Of a DNA stretch of 58,604 nt, positions 49,268 through 56,769 are shown piece after piece (position 1 is the first letter of the stretch; every line of letters starts with the position of its first letter). The position numbers and the translations under genes are program-made. The DNA comes from a virus, in the IMG/VR virus record IMGVR_UViG_3300047557_000735, positions 1 through 58,604 of that record; one strand, written 5' to 3'. The notes below the pieces were generated by a model. It did no database searches and was not told the origin of the DNA. It saw nothing but the letters and a program-made list of their open reading frames with translations.

Positions 49268-49542
49268 TGATGCCCTCGCGTGGTATGGGTGCCATTAGCC
49301 CATCCAAGATGCCCGGCGGGAAGAAGAAAGCCCGTCGGGATGACACCGACTTCACGCAGTACAAAGAAGGTGGGAAGGTCAATGCTGCTGGTAACTACAC
49401 CAAGCCCGGACTACGTAAGAAGATCGTGAGCCAAGTGAAAGCCGCAGCAACTCATGGCACGGGCGCAGGACAGTGGTCAGCCCGTAAAGCGCAGTTGGTG
49501 GCGAAGAAGTACAAAGCTGCTGGCGGTGGGTACAGGGATTAA
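49267..49542 (+). CDS. Basic phage protein (DUF5872-like), 91 aa
   Basis: YKEGGKVNAAGNYTKPGLRK then GQWSARKAQLVAKKYKAAGG is the pattern I associate with DUF5872 phage proteins. Basic, small, and carrying an EGGKV motif akin to those of neighbours. Possibly packaged with DNA. The start overlaps the upstream stop. Confidence 0.65.
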   Translation: MMPSRGMGAISPSKMPGGKKKARRDDTDFTQYKEGGKVNAAGNYTKPGLRKKIVSQVKAAATHGTGAGQWSARKAQLVAKKYKAAGGGYRD

Positions 49543-49543
49543 A

Positions 49544-50146
49544 GTGAAGAAGCGCAAAAAATTTGACGGTGGTGGGTCAGTGATGGATATGTCAACGCAA
49601 GATATGCGTGACCCAGAGTACCGTCGTCGGTTGGAGCGCAAACAGGCATTGGAAGCATCCCCAGTAGGGCCGGAAGATTTGATTGGGTTGGGGCTGGGGA
49701 AAAGGGCATTAAGTACCGCAGAAATGGCAACGCGCCCTTATGTTAGAAACCAAGTTGTTACATCAGAGGGGTTGCGGTTAAAAAGTTCGCCAGTTCGTAT
49801 GCCAACCAGCGATAAAGATATTACGCACGCGTACAGAAATATGTCGCAAGCGGAATATGAAGCAGCAAAAAAATCTGGGTATTTTGAGAGAAACCCAAAC
49901 CCAAAGTACGGTGCGGGCGATGAGAAGTGGTGGAGTGGCGGCGATGAAGTTGGTAAGTTTGGCAGGGAATGGAAAGGTGGCGAGGGTGTTGTTACCATGC
50001 GCGTACCCAGAAGCAAAGTGCCAGAAAGTAAAGCTGTTAGATTTAAAGACGCAGAAAAAATGAACAAGGGGGGTGCTGTAAAGTCAGCATCATCTCGCGC
50101 AGACGGCATAGCCCAGCGGGGTAAGACGCGAGGTAAGATGCGATGA
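49544..50146 (+). CDS. KGG-motif late protein, 200 aa
   Basis: GTG start at 49544, one base after the previous stop. The N-terminus is KKRKKFDGGGSVMDMS. A central globular part (ITHAYRNMSQAEYEAAKKSG, VVTMRVPRSKVPESKAVRF) faintly resembles ADP-ribosyltransferase-like folds, not convincingly. The C-terminal tail MNKGGAVKSASSRADGIAQR plus GKTRGKMR repeats that of 50376-50657. Unknown function. Confidence 0.6.
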   Translation: MKKRKKFDGGGSVMDMSTQDMRDPEYRRRLERKQALEASPVGPEDLIGLGLGKRALSTAEMATRPYVRNQVVTSEGLRLKSSPVRMPTSDKDITHAYRNMSQAEYEAAKKSGYFERNPNPKYGAGDEKWWSGGDEVGKFGREWKGGEGVVTMRVPRSKVPESKAVRFKDAEKMNKGGAVKSASSRADGIAQRGKTRGKMR

Positions 50147-50376
50147 AAGCGCCACAGCAATCGCTGAAAGACTGGGGAGACCAGAAATGGCGAACCAAAA
50201 GCGGAAAGCCGTCGTCAAAGACCGGGGAGCGTTACCTCCCGGAAAAGGCAATCAAGGCTCTAAGCCCAGCCGAGTATGCCGCCACGACGAGGGCAAAGCG
50301 GGCAGGGAAAGCAAAAGGTAAGCAGTTCGTAGCGCAACCTAAGAGCATCGCAAAGAAAACAGCGGGGTATCGATAA
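50143..50376 (+). CDS. Conserved basic phage protein, 77 aa
   Basis: LKDWGDQKWRTKSGKPSSKT then GERYLPEKAIKALSPAEYAA and KKTAGYR is a very conserved small basic protein of environmental phages. ATGA overlap with its neighbour. Probably a virion-associated DNA-binding protein; function undetermined. Confidence 0.65.
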   Translation: MKAPQQSLKDWGDQKWRTKSGKPSSKTGERYLPEKAIKALSPAEYAATTRAKRAGKAKGKQFVAQPKSIAKKTAGYR

Positions 50377-50657
50377 TGGGATTTAAAAGTTTTATGGGGA
50401 CGATTAGCCCCGTGTATGGCGCAGCTACTGGAGAGGGTACGATGGGCAGAATGCTCAATCCCGAGAAAGCGGCGGAGATTGCGCGTGAAGAACGGATGCG
50501 TCAACAAGCCGCTGCGGAACAAGCAAACGCTGATCGCCAAGCTCAGATTGCCGCGCATTATAGCGAGGGCATGAAGAAAGGCGGTAAAGTACGCACAGCC
50601 TCATCCCGTGCAGACGGTATTGCCCAACGGGGCAAGACCAAGGGAAGGATTGTGTGA
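50376..50657 (+). CDS. KGG-motif late protein, 93 aa
   Basis: The N-terminal half is unremarkable, with a helical middle (AAEIAREERMRQQAAAEQAN). The last 30 residues (MKKGGKVRTASSRADGIAQR, GKTKGRIV) repeat the tail of 49544-50146 almost exactly. The tail is a recurrent phage motif of unknown role. Overlaps both neighbours. Confidence 0.65.
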   Translation: MGFKSFMGTISPVYGAATGEGTMGRMLNPEKAAEIAREERMRQQAAAEQANADRQAQIAAHYSEGMKKGGKVRTASSRADGIAQRGKTKGRIV

Positions 50658-50833
50658 TGGCTGAGAAATGGATTCAAAAGGCAATAAAGAAACCGGGGGC
50701 GTTACGCGCTCAGCTTGGCGTAAAAGAGGGCAAACCCATCCCGGCAAAGAAACTTGCTGCCGCTGCGAAAAAACCGGGAAAGATGGGTCAACGTGCAAGG
50801 CTTGCAGAAACCCTCAAAGGTTTGAAAAAGTAA
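50657..50833 (+). CDS. Conserved basic phage protein, 58 aa
   Basis: TGATG overlap at 50657, TAA at 50831-50833. AEKWIQKAIKKPGALRAQLG then KEGKPIPAKKLAAAAKKPGK and RARLAETLKGLKK: a small, strongly basic, conserved phage protein. Likely nucleic-acid-binding within the particle. Confidence 0.7.
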   Translation: MAEKWIQKAIKKPGALRAQLGVKEGKPIPAKKLAAAAKKPGKMGQRARLAETLKGLKK

Positions 50834-50841
50834 GGTAAATC

Positions 50842-51585
50842 ATGCCAGTAACTACGTCCACAACCAGCTTTAATCCCAACCTCAACGAAATTATCGAAGA
50901 GGCGTTTGAGCGTTGCGGCAAAGAGTTGCGCACTGGTTATGACTTTCGCACAGCCCGCCGCAGCCTTAACCTGCTTATTACTGAGTGGGCTAATCGGGGC
51001 ATCAACCTGTGGACAGTTGAGCAAGGTCAGATCCCACTAGTTCAAGGACAGGTAACTTATGATCTACCTAATGATACCGTTGATCTTCTTGAGCATGTTA
51101 TTCGTACTAATCCCGGACAGATTGGTAATCAAACGGATATAAACATTAACCGGATCAGCGTATCTACATACGCCACAATCCCCAACAAGATTACGCAAGG
51201 AAGACCAATTCAGGTGTGGGTAAACCGCCGCTCTGGTCAAACTACAGATTTGCTTGGAGCTACTCCGGCATATCCGCAGATTAACGTGTGGCCTTCGCCT
51301 GACCAAGGCACCTCACAAAACCCATATTACTACTTTGTTTACTGGCGTTTGCGTCGCATTGTGGACGCCGGGACGGGTGTGAATGTTGAAGATATTCCAT
51401 TCCGTTTTCAAAATGCGATGGTTGCGGGGCTTGCTTGTAAACTGGCGTTGAAGTTGCCAGATGTGTCGATTGATCGAATGAGTATTTTGAAAGCTGAGTA
51501 CGCTGAAGCTTGGGAGATGGCTGCTGGCGAAGACCGCGAAAAGGCACCAGATCGATTTGTGCCGCGCATGCTTACGTACAGGTGA
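50842..51585 (+). CDS. Head-tail connector, P22 gp4-like (putative)
   Basis: 247 aa. NPNLNEIIEEAFERCGKELR, then RTARRSLNLLITEWANRGIN and a beta-rich centre with QVTYDLPNDTVDLLEHV, is the pattern of the conserved tail-accessory/connector protein of podoviruses with long portals. It would bind below the portal after packaging. AAGGTAAATC ribosome region. Identity by motif and gene order. Confidence 0.68.
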   Translation: MPVTTSTTSFNPNLNEIIEEAFERCGKELRTGYDFRTARRSLNLLITEWANRGINLWTVEQGQIPLVQGQVTYDLPNDTVDLLEHVIRTNPGQIGNQTDININRISVSTYATIPNKITQGRPIQVWVNRRSGQTTDLLGATPAYPQINVWPSPDQGTSQNPYYYFVYWRLRRIVDAGTGVNVEDIPFRFQNAMVAGLACKLALKLPDVSIDRMSILKAEYAEAWEMAAGEDREKAPDRFVPRMLTYR

Positions 51586-51588
51586 TGT

Positions 51589-52011
51589 ATGCCAAGCAAA
51601 TATGCAAGTGGCAAACATTCGATTGCGGAGTGTGACCGCTGTGGTTTTAGGTACAAGCTAAAAGAGTTAAAGACACTTACGATCAAGACAAAAAACGTCA
51701 AGATCAAAGTGTGCCCAACCTGTTGGGAGCCAGATCAGCCGCAGTTGTCGCTGGGCCTATACCCGGTGAACGATCCGCAGGCAGTTAGGGAGCCGCGTCC
51801 TGATGTGAGTTATCGGCAGTCTGGCTACAGTGGTTTGCAGTTGGTGTTTCAGCAAAACACCTCTATAGAATCGAATGGATTTCCGGAGGGCGGTAGCCGG
51901 GTAATCCAGTGGGGTTGGGCACCGGTAGGTGGGGCAAGCGCAAATGATGCTGCGTTAACGCCAAACTACCTAACATCGGCTGGTATAGTAGGTAGTGTGA
52001 CAATTACTTAG
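51589..52011 (+). CDS. Zinc-ribbon virion-region protein, 140 aa
   Basis: C15-x2-C18 (IAECDRCGFRY) and C42-x2-C45 (VCPTCWEPD) form a zinc ribbon, followed by QLSLGLYPVNDPQAVREPRP, a conserved phage segment, and a beta-rich C-terminal half. Related proteins sit between connector genes in environmental podoviruses. Likely structural. Confidence 0.6.
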   Translation: MPSKYASGKHSIAECDRCGFRYKLKELKTLTIKTKNVKIKVCPTCWEPDQPQLSLGLYPVNDPQAVREPRPDVSYRQSGYSGLQLVFQQNTSIESNGFPEGGSRVIQWGWAPVGGASANDAALTPNYLTSAGIVGSVTIT

Positions 52012-52019
52012 GAGTAATT

Positions 52020-52181
52020 ATGGACAAGATGAAACAAGTGGCTAAGGCCGAAGTTAAGGCACATGAGAAACGCATGCACAAAGGCATGGCTAAAGGCGGC
52101 GTAACTGGTGAGGCTATGAAGCGCATGGGCCGCAATATGGCTCGTGCTATGAATCAGCGCGGTGGCGGAAGGGGTCGATAA
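52020..52181 (+). CDS. Small basic KGG-motif protein, 53 aa
   Basis: GGAG upstream of ATG 52020; TAA 52179-52181 overlaps the next ATG. DKMKQVAKAEVKAHEKRMHK, then GMAKGGVTGEAMKRMGRN and an Arg/Gly tail. A further member of the short, basic, KGG-type late proteins. Unknown function, possibly packaged. Confidence 0.65.
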   Translation: MDKMKQVAKAEVKAHEKRMHKGMAKGGVTGEAMKRMGRNMARAMNQRGGGRGR

Positions 52182-52438
52182 TGGCTAAATTTTCTCAAAA
52201 AGTTAAAGGCAAAGAAGTGGGACAAGCCACTGTCTATGCTGAGCCACACACTATGAGTGGTAAAAAAGTAAAGGCGCAAGTGCCGGAGCAGTCTGGCAAG
52301 GCGTACATGGATGAGATGAATATCTCGGCTGGCGGTGTTAGCAAAGGTAACTACAAGCCAACTAAAACTGATGGCATCAAAATCCGTGGTACTGGCGCAG
52401 CAACTAAGGGCACTATGGCTCGTGGTCCGATGGGTTAA
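52181..52438 (+). CDS. Small basic late protein, 85 aa
   Basis: AKFSQKVKGKEVGQATVYAE, then ISAGGVSKGNYKPTKTDGIK and IRGTGAATKGTMARGPMG. The terminal TDGIKIRGTGAATKG is a variant of the RADGIAQRGKTKG tail of neighbouring genes. It is a conserved phage family without known role. Confidence 0.65.
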   Translation: MAKFSQKVKGKEVGQATVYAEPHTMSGKKVKAQVPEQSGKAYMDEMNISAGGVSKGNYKPTKTDGIKIRGTGAATKGTMARGPMG

Positions 52439-52440
52439 TC

Positions 52441-53172
52441 ATGACGTACACCGAACTGTTCATTGCGGTTAAGAACTACCTGCAAAACGATTTCCCCACA
52501 AATACGTGGACGGACGTAGCAGGCACAGGCACCACTACGTCTAACGGCACCGAACAGATCAATACCTTTATCAAGCAGGCTGAGGAGCGCATCTATAACA
52601 CGGTGCAAATTCCGCCCTTGCGTAAGAACGTCACAGGCTTAACGACTACTGGTAACAAATATCTCTCATGTCCGTCTGACTTTATGTCGGTGTTTTCTAT
52701 GGCGGTAATTGAAAACCCCGGTACTGCCAATGAGAATTATGAGTACCTGTTAAACAAAGATGTAAACTTTATCCGCGCATCGTATCCAAATTCAACATCT
52801 ACAGGTTTGCCGGAGTACTACGCTTTGTTCGGCCCCACCGTGGTAACCAGCGTTATAACAGACGAGTTAAGTTTTATTCTTGGTCCCACTCCTGATGCGG
52901 CCTACACCGTAGAGTTGCACTACTACGCTTACCCAGAGTCGATTACGGTCGCTGCTGATGGGCGTACATGGCTTGGTGACAATTACTCACCTGTTCTGCT
53001 GTATGGCACGATGCTTGAAGCCTATGTGTTCTTGAAGGGCGAGACCGACATGATGAACACTTACAAAGGTAAGTACGACGATGCTCTGTCTCAATTGAAT
53101 CGTCTGGGTACAGGTCTTGAGCGTGGTGATGCATACCGCGATGGTCAGGCGAAGATTAAGGTTAATCCATGA
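52441..53172 (+). CDS. Head-tail adaptor / tail structural protein (putative)
   Basis: 243 aa. TYTELFIAVKNYLQNDFPTN, FIKQAEERIYNTVQIPPLRK and LPEYYALFGPT with LHYYAYPESIT form a pattern shared by connector or tail-completion proteins of environmental podoviruses and some siphoviruses. C-terminal helices (YVFLKGETDMMNTYKGKYDD) are typical. Probably a ring below the portal. Confidence 0.62.
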   Translation: MTYTELFIAVKNYLQNDFPTNTWTDVAGTGTTTSNGTEQINTFIKQAEERIYNTVQIPPLRKNVTGLTTTGNKYLSCPSDFMSVFSMAVIENPGTANENYEYLLNKDVNFIRASYPNSTSTGLPEYYALFGPTVVTSVITDELSFILGPTPDAAYTVELHYYAYPESITVAADGRTWLGDNYSPVLLYGTMLEAYVFLKGETDMMNTYKGKYDDALSQLNRLGTGLERGDAYRDGQAKIKVNP

Positions 53173-53591
53173 TCCAGCAAGGACTGACAAACAGCTTCAA
53201 ACAAGAGATGCTCCAAGCAGGGCAGAACTTGGCAACCGACACACTGAAGATGGCGCTTTACACAGCGTTCTCTGATATTGGTCCGCTGACTACGGTTTAC
53301 ACAGCGACTAATGAAGTAACAGGCACTGGATATGTTGCAGGCGGAGTTGCGGTCACAGGCGCTACGATCAGCACTGACGTAAACACAGGCACAGTGTATG
53401 TGGACTTTAATAATGTTTCATGGCCCGGAGCCAACTTTATTGCCCGTGGTGCATTGATTTACAACGTTACTCGCAGTAATAAATCAGTAGCTGTGCTGGA
53501 CTTTGGTTCAGATAAAACTTTTAGTAGCACAAGCAACACCGTCACCATGCCAGCTAACACGGCAACGACGGCGCTAATCCGTTTTCCTTGA
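53169..53591 (+). CDS. Tail-region beta-rich protein, 140 aa
   Basis: NSFKQEMLQAGQNLATDTLK, then MALYTAFSDIGPLTTVYTAT and a beta-rich remainder ending FSSTSNTVTMPANTATTALI. This layout is common in small tail-associated proteins of phages that carry collagen-like or fibre genes downstream. ATGA overlap upstream. Confidence 0.6.
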   Translation: MIQQGLTNSFKQEMLQAGQNLATDTLKMALYTAFSDIGPLTTVYTATNEVTGTGYVAGGVAVTGATISTDVNTGTVYVDFNNVSWPGANFIARGALIYNVTRSNKSVAVLDFGSDKTFSSTSNTVTMPANTATTALIRFP

Positions 53592-53600
53592 GAGGTAGTC

Positions 53601-54179
53601 ATGAGCACAAAAGAAAAATCCAACGTAGCTGATAGCGTGGATGCTACGGTCATCACGAACAAAGGACTGCGCGAAGGTCTGGGCGCATCTGGCGTATATA
53701 CCGTGGTATGTATCGGCGCTGACGGTGTTGAGAAGTGGCGTGATGAGTTCCCCAATCTGGTGGTCAACTCTGGCTTGAAGCTGATGAATGACACCTTCTT
53801 CGCTGGCACTAGCTACACGGCAGCTTGGTTTCTGGGCTTGATTACCGGCCCCGGATCAGGCACAACATTTAATGCGGCAGACACTATGTCTTCGCACCTT
53901 GGCTGGACGGAAGATACGACTTACTCCAACGCCAACCGCCCACAAGTAACCTTTGGTTCTGCCACACTGGCGGACCCTTCGGTGATTGCAACGACCGCGA
54001 CTTCGTTCTCGATCAATGGTGCGACAACTGTGGCAGGTGCGTTTCTGACGACTGACAACACCAAGGGCGGCACAACCGGTACGCTGTTCTCAGCAAGTGA
54101 CTTTACAGGCGGCGACCGTATCTTGGCCTCTGGCGATACACTGAATGTGACGTACACCTTCACTCTGGAAGCACCGTAA
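53601..54179 (+). CDS. Conserved tail-region protein, 192 aa
   Basis: EKWRDEFPNLVVNSGLKLMN, then SYTAAWFLGLITG and a beta-rich C-terminus is a conserved segment in phage virion proteins near fibres. No catalytic motif seen; probably structural. GAGAGGTAG ribosome region before ATG 53601. Confidence 0.6.
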   Translation: MSTKEKSNVADSVDATVITNKGLREGLGASGVYTVVCIGADGVEKWRDEFPNLVVNSGLKLMNDTFFAGTSYTAAWFLGLITGPGSGTTFNAADTMSSHLGWTEDTTYSNANRPQVTFGSATLADPSVIATTATSFSINGATTVAGAFLTTDNTKGGTTGTLFSASDFTGGDRILASGDTLNVTYTFTLEAP

Positions 54180-54191
54180 TGGGAGTAGGGC

Positions 54192-54575
54192 ATGGCGCTT
54201 GTTCTTGCAGATCGCGTTAGAGAGACAACGACCACAACCGGTAACGGCACAATCACGCTGGCTGGGGCTGTCGTTGGCTTTCAGTCTTTTGCCGCTGTTG
54301 GCAACGGCAACGTCACCTATTACACCATCGCAGGTCAGGGCACTTCCGAGTGGGAAGTGGGCATCGGCACATACACATCATCGGGTACAACACTAAGCCG
54401 GGACACGGTTCTCTCCTCCAGTGCGGGGGGTACGACCAAGGTGACTTTCTCTGCGGGAACCAAGGATGTGTTTGTGGTGTATCCGTCCGAACGTGCTGTG
54501 TACTACGACGCTGCTAACGTGGCTCCGTTTGACCCTGCTGGTACAGCGGTTGCGATGGCGATTGCGCTAGGATAA
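54192..54575 (+). CDS. Conserved tail-region protein, 127 aa
   Basis: ADRVRETTTTTGNGTITLAG, then VTYYTIAGQGTSEWEVGIGT and LSRDTVLSSSAGGTTKVTFS: a family often found with, or fused to, phage tail fibres. All-beta and small. Likely a fibre-network connector. Confidence 0.68.
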   Translation: MALVLADRVRETTTTTGNGTITLAGAVVGFQSFAAVGNGNVTYYTIAGQGTSEWEVGIGTYTSSGTTLSRDTVLSSSAGGTTKVTFSAGTKDVFVVYPSERAVYYDAANVAPFDPAGTAVAMAIALG

Positions 54576-54578
54576 ATA

Positions 54579-54905
54579 ATGGCTAATACATTTAAAAACT
54601 CCTTTGTAAAAAACGTAGGCACATCAGCGTCAACGGTTTACACCTGTCCGGCTGCAACACAAACCACACTGATTGGCTTGTCGATTGCCAATACTTCAGC
54701 TTCGCCTATTACAACGGATGCGTACATTACTTCGGGCGGCACGGATTACTACCTAATCAAGTCTGGTGTTGTGCCGGTTGGCGGCTCCTTGGTAATTGTG
54801 GGTGGTGAGCAAAAAGTGGTGTTGGAGGCGGCGGATGCGTTGAAAGTATTGACTAGTGCCGCTTCGTCGGCAGACTGCGTGGCGAGTTATCTGGAGATCA
54901 CCTGA
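54579..54905 (+). CDS. Small beta-rich tail-region protein, 108 aa
   Basis: TFKNSFVKNVGTSASTVYTC, TTLIGLSIANTSASPITTDA and SGVVPVGGSLVIVGGEQKVV are features of a common phage virion protein family (small beta-sandwich). The stop overlaps the next fibre gene. Probably structural. Confidence 0.65.
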   Translation: MANTFKNSFVKNVGTSASTVYTCPAATQTTLIGLSIANTSASPITTDAYITSGGTDYYLIKSGVVPVGGSLVIVGGEQKVVLEAADALKVLTSAASSADCVASYLEIT

Positions 54906-55942
54906 TGAGCTACATCGGCTCCACCCCAACGACACAGAGCTTTATTGCTGGGACGGACTCGTTCAATGGCACGGGTTCGCAGACGAACTTCACGCTCTCG
55001 CGTATCGTCAACTCGGTCAACGACATTCAAGTCGTGGTCAACAACGTGGTGCAGTATCCACCGAACTATTCAGTATCAGGCACAACGCTGACCATCTCCC
55101 CCGCGCCATCCAGCGGGACGAATAATGTGTATGTGCGGTATTTAAGTACGACACTGCAAAGCATTACAGTCCCCGCCGGTTCTACTGTTAATGGTGGGTT
55201 TGGCGTTTCTGGGGATTTTACTGTGGGCGGCAGTAGCAGTATTAACTCTACTGTTACTACTGGGTATAGGCTTGTAATTGATAACGCAGCCGCTGCTACT
55301 GGCGATTACTCGCCGTTGCTTCTTAAAGGCGGAAGTGTTTCTGAAAATGGTGGGCAGCTTGCGTTACATAATACTTACGCAGGTGTTCCAACCCCTAAAA
55401 AATGGCTTCGAATAGATAATTCGGGCAGGTTTCAGGTCATTAATAACGCGTACACCTCTGCTGTCTTTACTCTTACTGACGGGGGTGATTTATCTGTAGC
55501 TGGAACGATGTCAAACTCGTCCGGGCAAGTAATAAAAAATGTCGTTAATTCGATCCGCAGTACAGCTCCCACGCTTGTCACGTTTGGCACGTCTTTTGCC
55601 AATATAAACACTACATACTACAAGTGGGATTTGCCTTCCTCTGGCGATTATATTGTTTGGTGTACGGTACGTTCTTACCTGTGGAGCACAAATGCTTTTG
55701 GAAAAGTTCGACTGTATAACAACACCGCAGGAGCCGTTGTAACTAACTCAGACACTATGCTTATTGAGTCACAGACAGGTAATTTGCTTTTAAATTTGGG
55801 TACTACGCTACAGTGGAAATTTACGGCATCAGGTGCTACTACGCTCTATCTTCAAGGAGGAGCGACAGTTGCTGGTACGGTTGGTATTCAGTCTGACTCA
55901 AACGGCTATGATGAATTTGGTTATATAAAGGTGTCAGTATGA
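54905..55942 (+). CDS. Tail fibre protein 1 (SYIG-type N-terminus)
   Basis: 345 aa. The N-terminal module SYIGSTPTTQSFIAG, FNGTGSQTNFTLSRIV and TLTISPAPSSGTNNVYVRYL is a known fibre attachment domain. The middle is a beta-helical or collagen-like-free shaft (VNGGFGVSGDFTVGG). The C-terminal half (TYYKWDLPSSGDYIVWCTVR, WKFTASGATTLYLQGG) looks like a jelly-roll tip. Receptor binding is the likely role. Paralogous start to 56766-58379. Confidence 0.75.
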   Translation: MSYIGSTPTTQSFIAGTDSFNGTGSQTNFTLSRIVNSVNDIQVVVNNVVQYPPNYSVSGTTLTISPAPSSGTNNVYVRYLSTTLQSITVPAGSTVNGGFGVSGDFTVGGSSSINSTVTTGYRLVIDNAAAATGDYSPLLLKGGSVSENGGQLALHNTYAGVPTPKKWLRIDNSGRFQVINNAYTSAVFTLTDGGDLSVAGTMSNSSGQVIKNVVNSIRSTAPTLVTFGTSFANINTTYYKWDLPSSGDYIVWCTVRSYLWSTNAFGKVRLYNNTAGAVVTNSDTMLIESQTGNLLLNLGTTLQWKFTASGATTLYLQGGATVAGTVGIQSDSNGYDEFGYIKVSV

Positions 55943-56232
55943 ACCATAACGAACTATTAAGAAGAGCGATGCGGGTGCTTGCGCCCACGGCAGATTATGT
56001 TCAACGGGACGATCAAATTGAATGGAATGACCAGATTCAGGAAATGCCATCTGCTGAAGAGATAGAAGCGGAAGTGCAAAGACAAGCTGGGCTTCTGTAT
56101 CAAGACAGCCGTGCAGCAGAATACCCACCAATTGGCGACCAGCTTGATGCGTTGTGGAAGGGCGGCGCTGCCGCTGAAGAAATGTTGGCGACCGTAATGG
56201 CTGTGAAAGCCAAGTATCCGAAACCGGAGTAA
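55939..56232 (+). CDS. Small fibre-associated protein, 97 aa
   Basis: ATGA overlap with fibre 1. The second half, EYPPIGDQLDALWKGG then MLATVMAVKAKYPKPE, matches a short conserved phage protein family encoded after tail fibres; some are fibre-assembly chaperones. Function inferred from position only. Confidence 0.62.
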   Translation: MNHNELLRRAMRVLAPTADYVQRDDQIEWNDQIQEMPSAEEIEAEVQRQAGLLYQDSRAAEYPPIGDQLDALWKGGAAAEEMLATVMAVKAKYPKPE

Positions 56233-56235
56233 GTA

Positions 56236-56769
56236 ATGGCAATCGACAAGATACCAAGTGTGGCACTAGATAGCGGCGTTCCGACGAGGGCGCAGTTGCC
56301 CGCTGGGTCTGTGTTGCAGGTTGTGAGTACGACTAAGACAGATACGTTTACGCACAACAACGGTCTTACGTTTACAGATGTTACTGGAGCTTCGGTAATA
56401 ATTACACCAACATCTGCAACGAGTAAAATTTTGGTGTCTTATAGTTGTTCGCTGTCTCAAAGCGCATCTTCCGGAATATATAGTTTATTAGCCCGCCTAA
56501 CAAGAAATGGCACGGTTGTTGTGCAAGGTGACGCACGGGGTTCCAGTGCACGAGCGGCTACAGCGATGCCAATAGGTAATTATAATTATTCTGCACAACA
56601 TTTTTTCCAATATCTGGACAGCCCCGCTTCTACGTCAGCATTGACATATCAGTTGCAAGTGGCGGTTGAAACAGGCTCACAAATAATTGTTGGCGGTTCT
56701 TGGCAGAGTGGACTCGGATATAACGCGTCTGTGCCAACAATAATCACAGTCATGGAGATCGCCGCATGA
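56236..56769 (+). CDS. Short fibre/tip protein, 177 aa
   Basis: AIDKIPSVALDSGVPTRAQL is a trimerisation-type leader, then LPAGSVLQVVSTTKTDTFTH introduces a beta-rich domain with VIITPTSATSKILVSYSCSL and a C-terminal TIITVMEIA. This module is a common phage fibre tip. The gene cut by the right window edge starts with a related VIQVVSATK segment. Confidence 0.68.
   Translation: MAIDKIPSVALDSGVPTRAQLPAGSVLQVVSTTKTDTFTHNNGLTFTDVTGASVIITPTSATSKILVSYSCSLSQSASSGIYSLLARLTRNGTVVVQGDARGSSARAATAMPIGNYNYSAQHFFQYLDSPASTSALTYQLQVAVETGSQIIVGGSWQSGLGYNASVPTIITVMEIAA

Noticed and set aside
49544-50146. ADP-ribosyltransferase activity of the central domain
   Set aside because: Only a faint likeness (YRNMSQAEY and following strands); the R/H-S-E catalytic pattern could not be placed.
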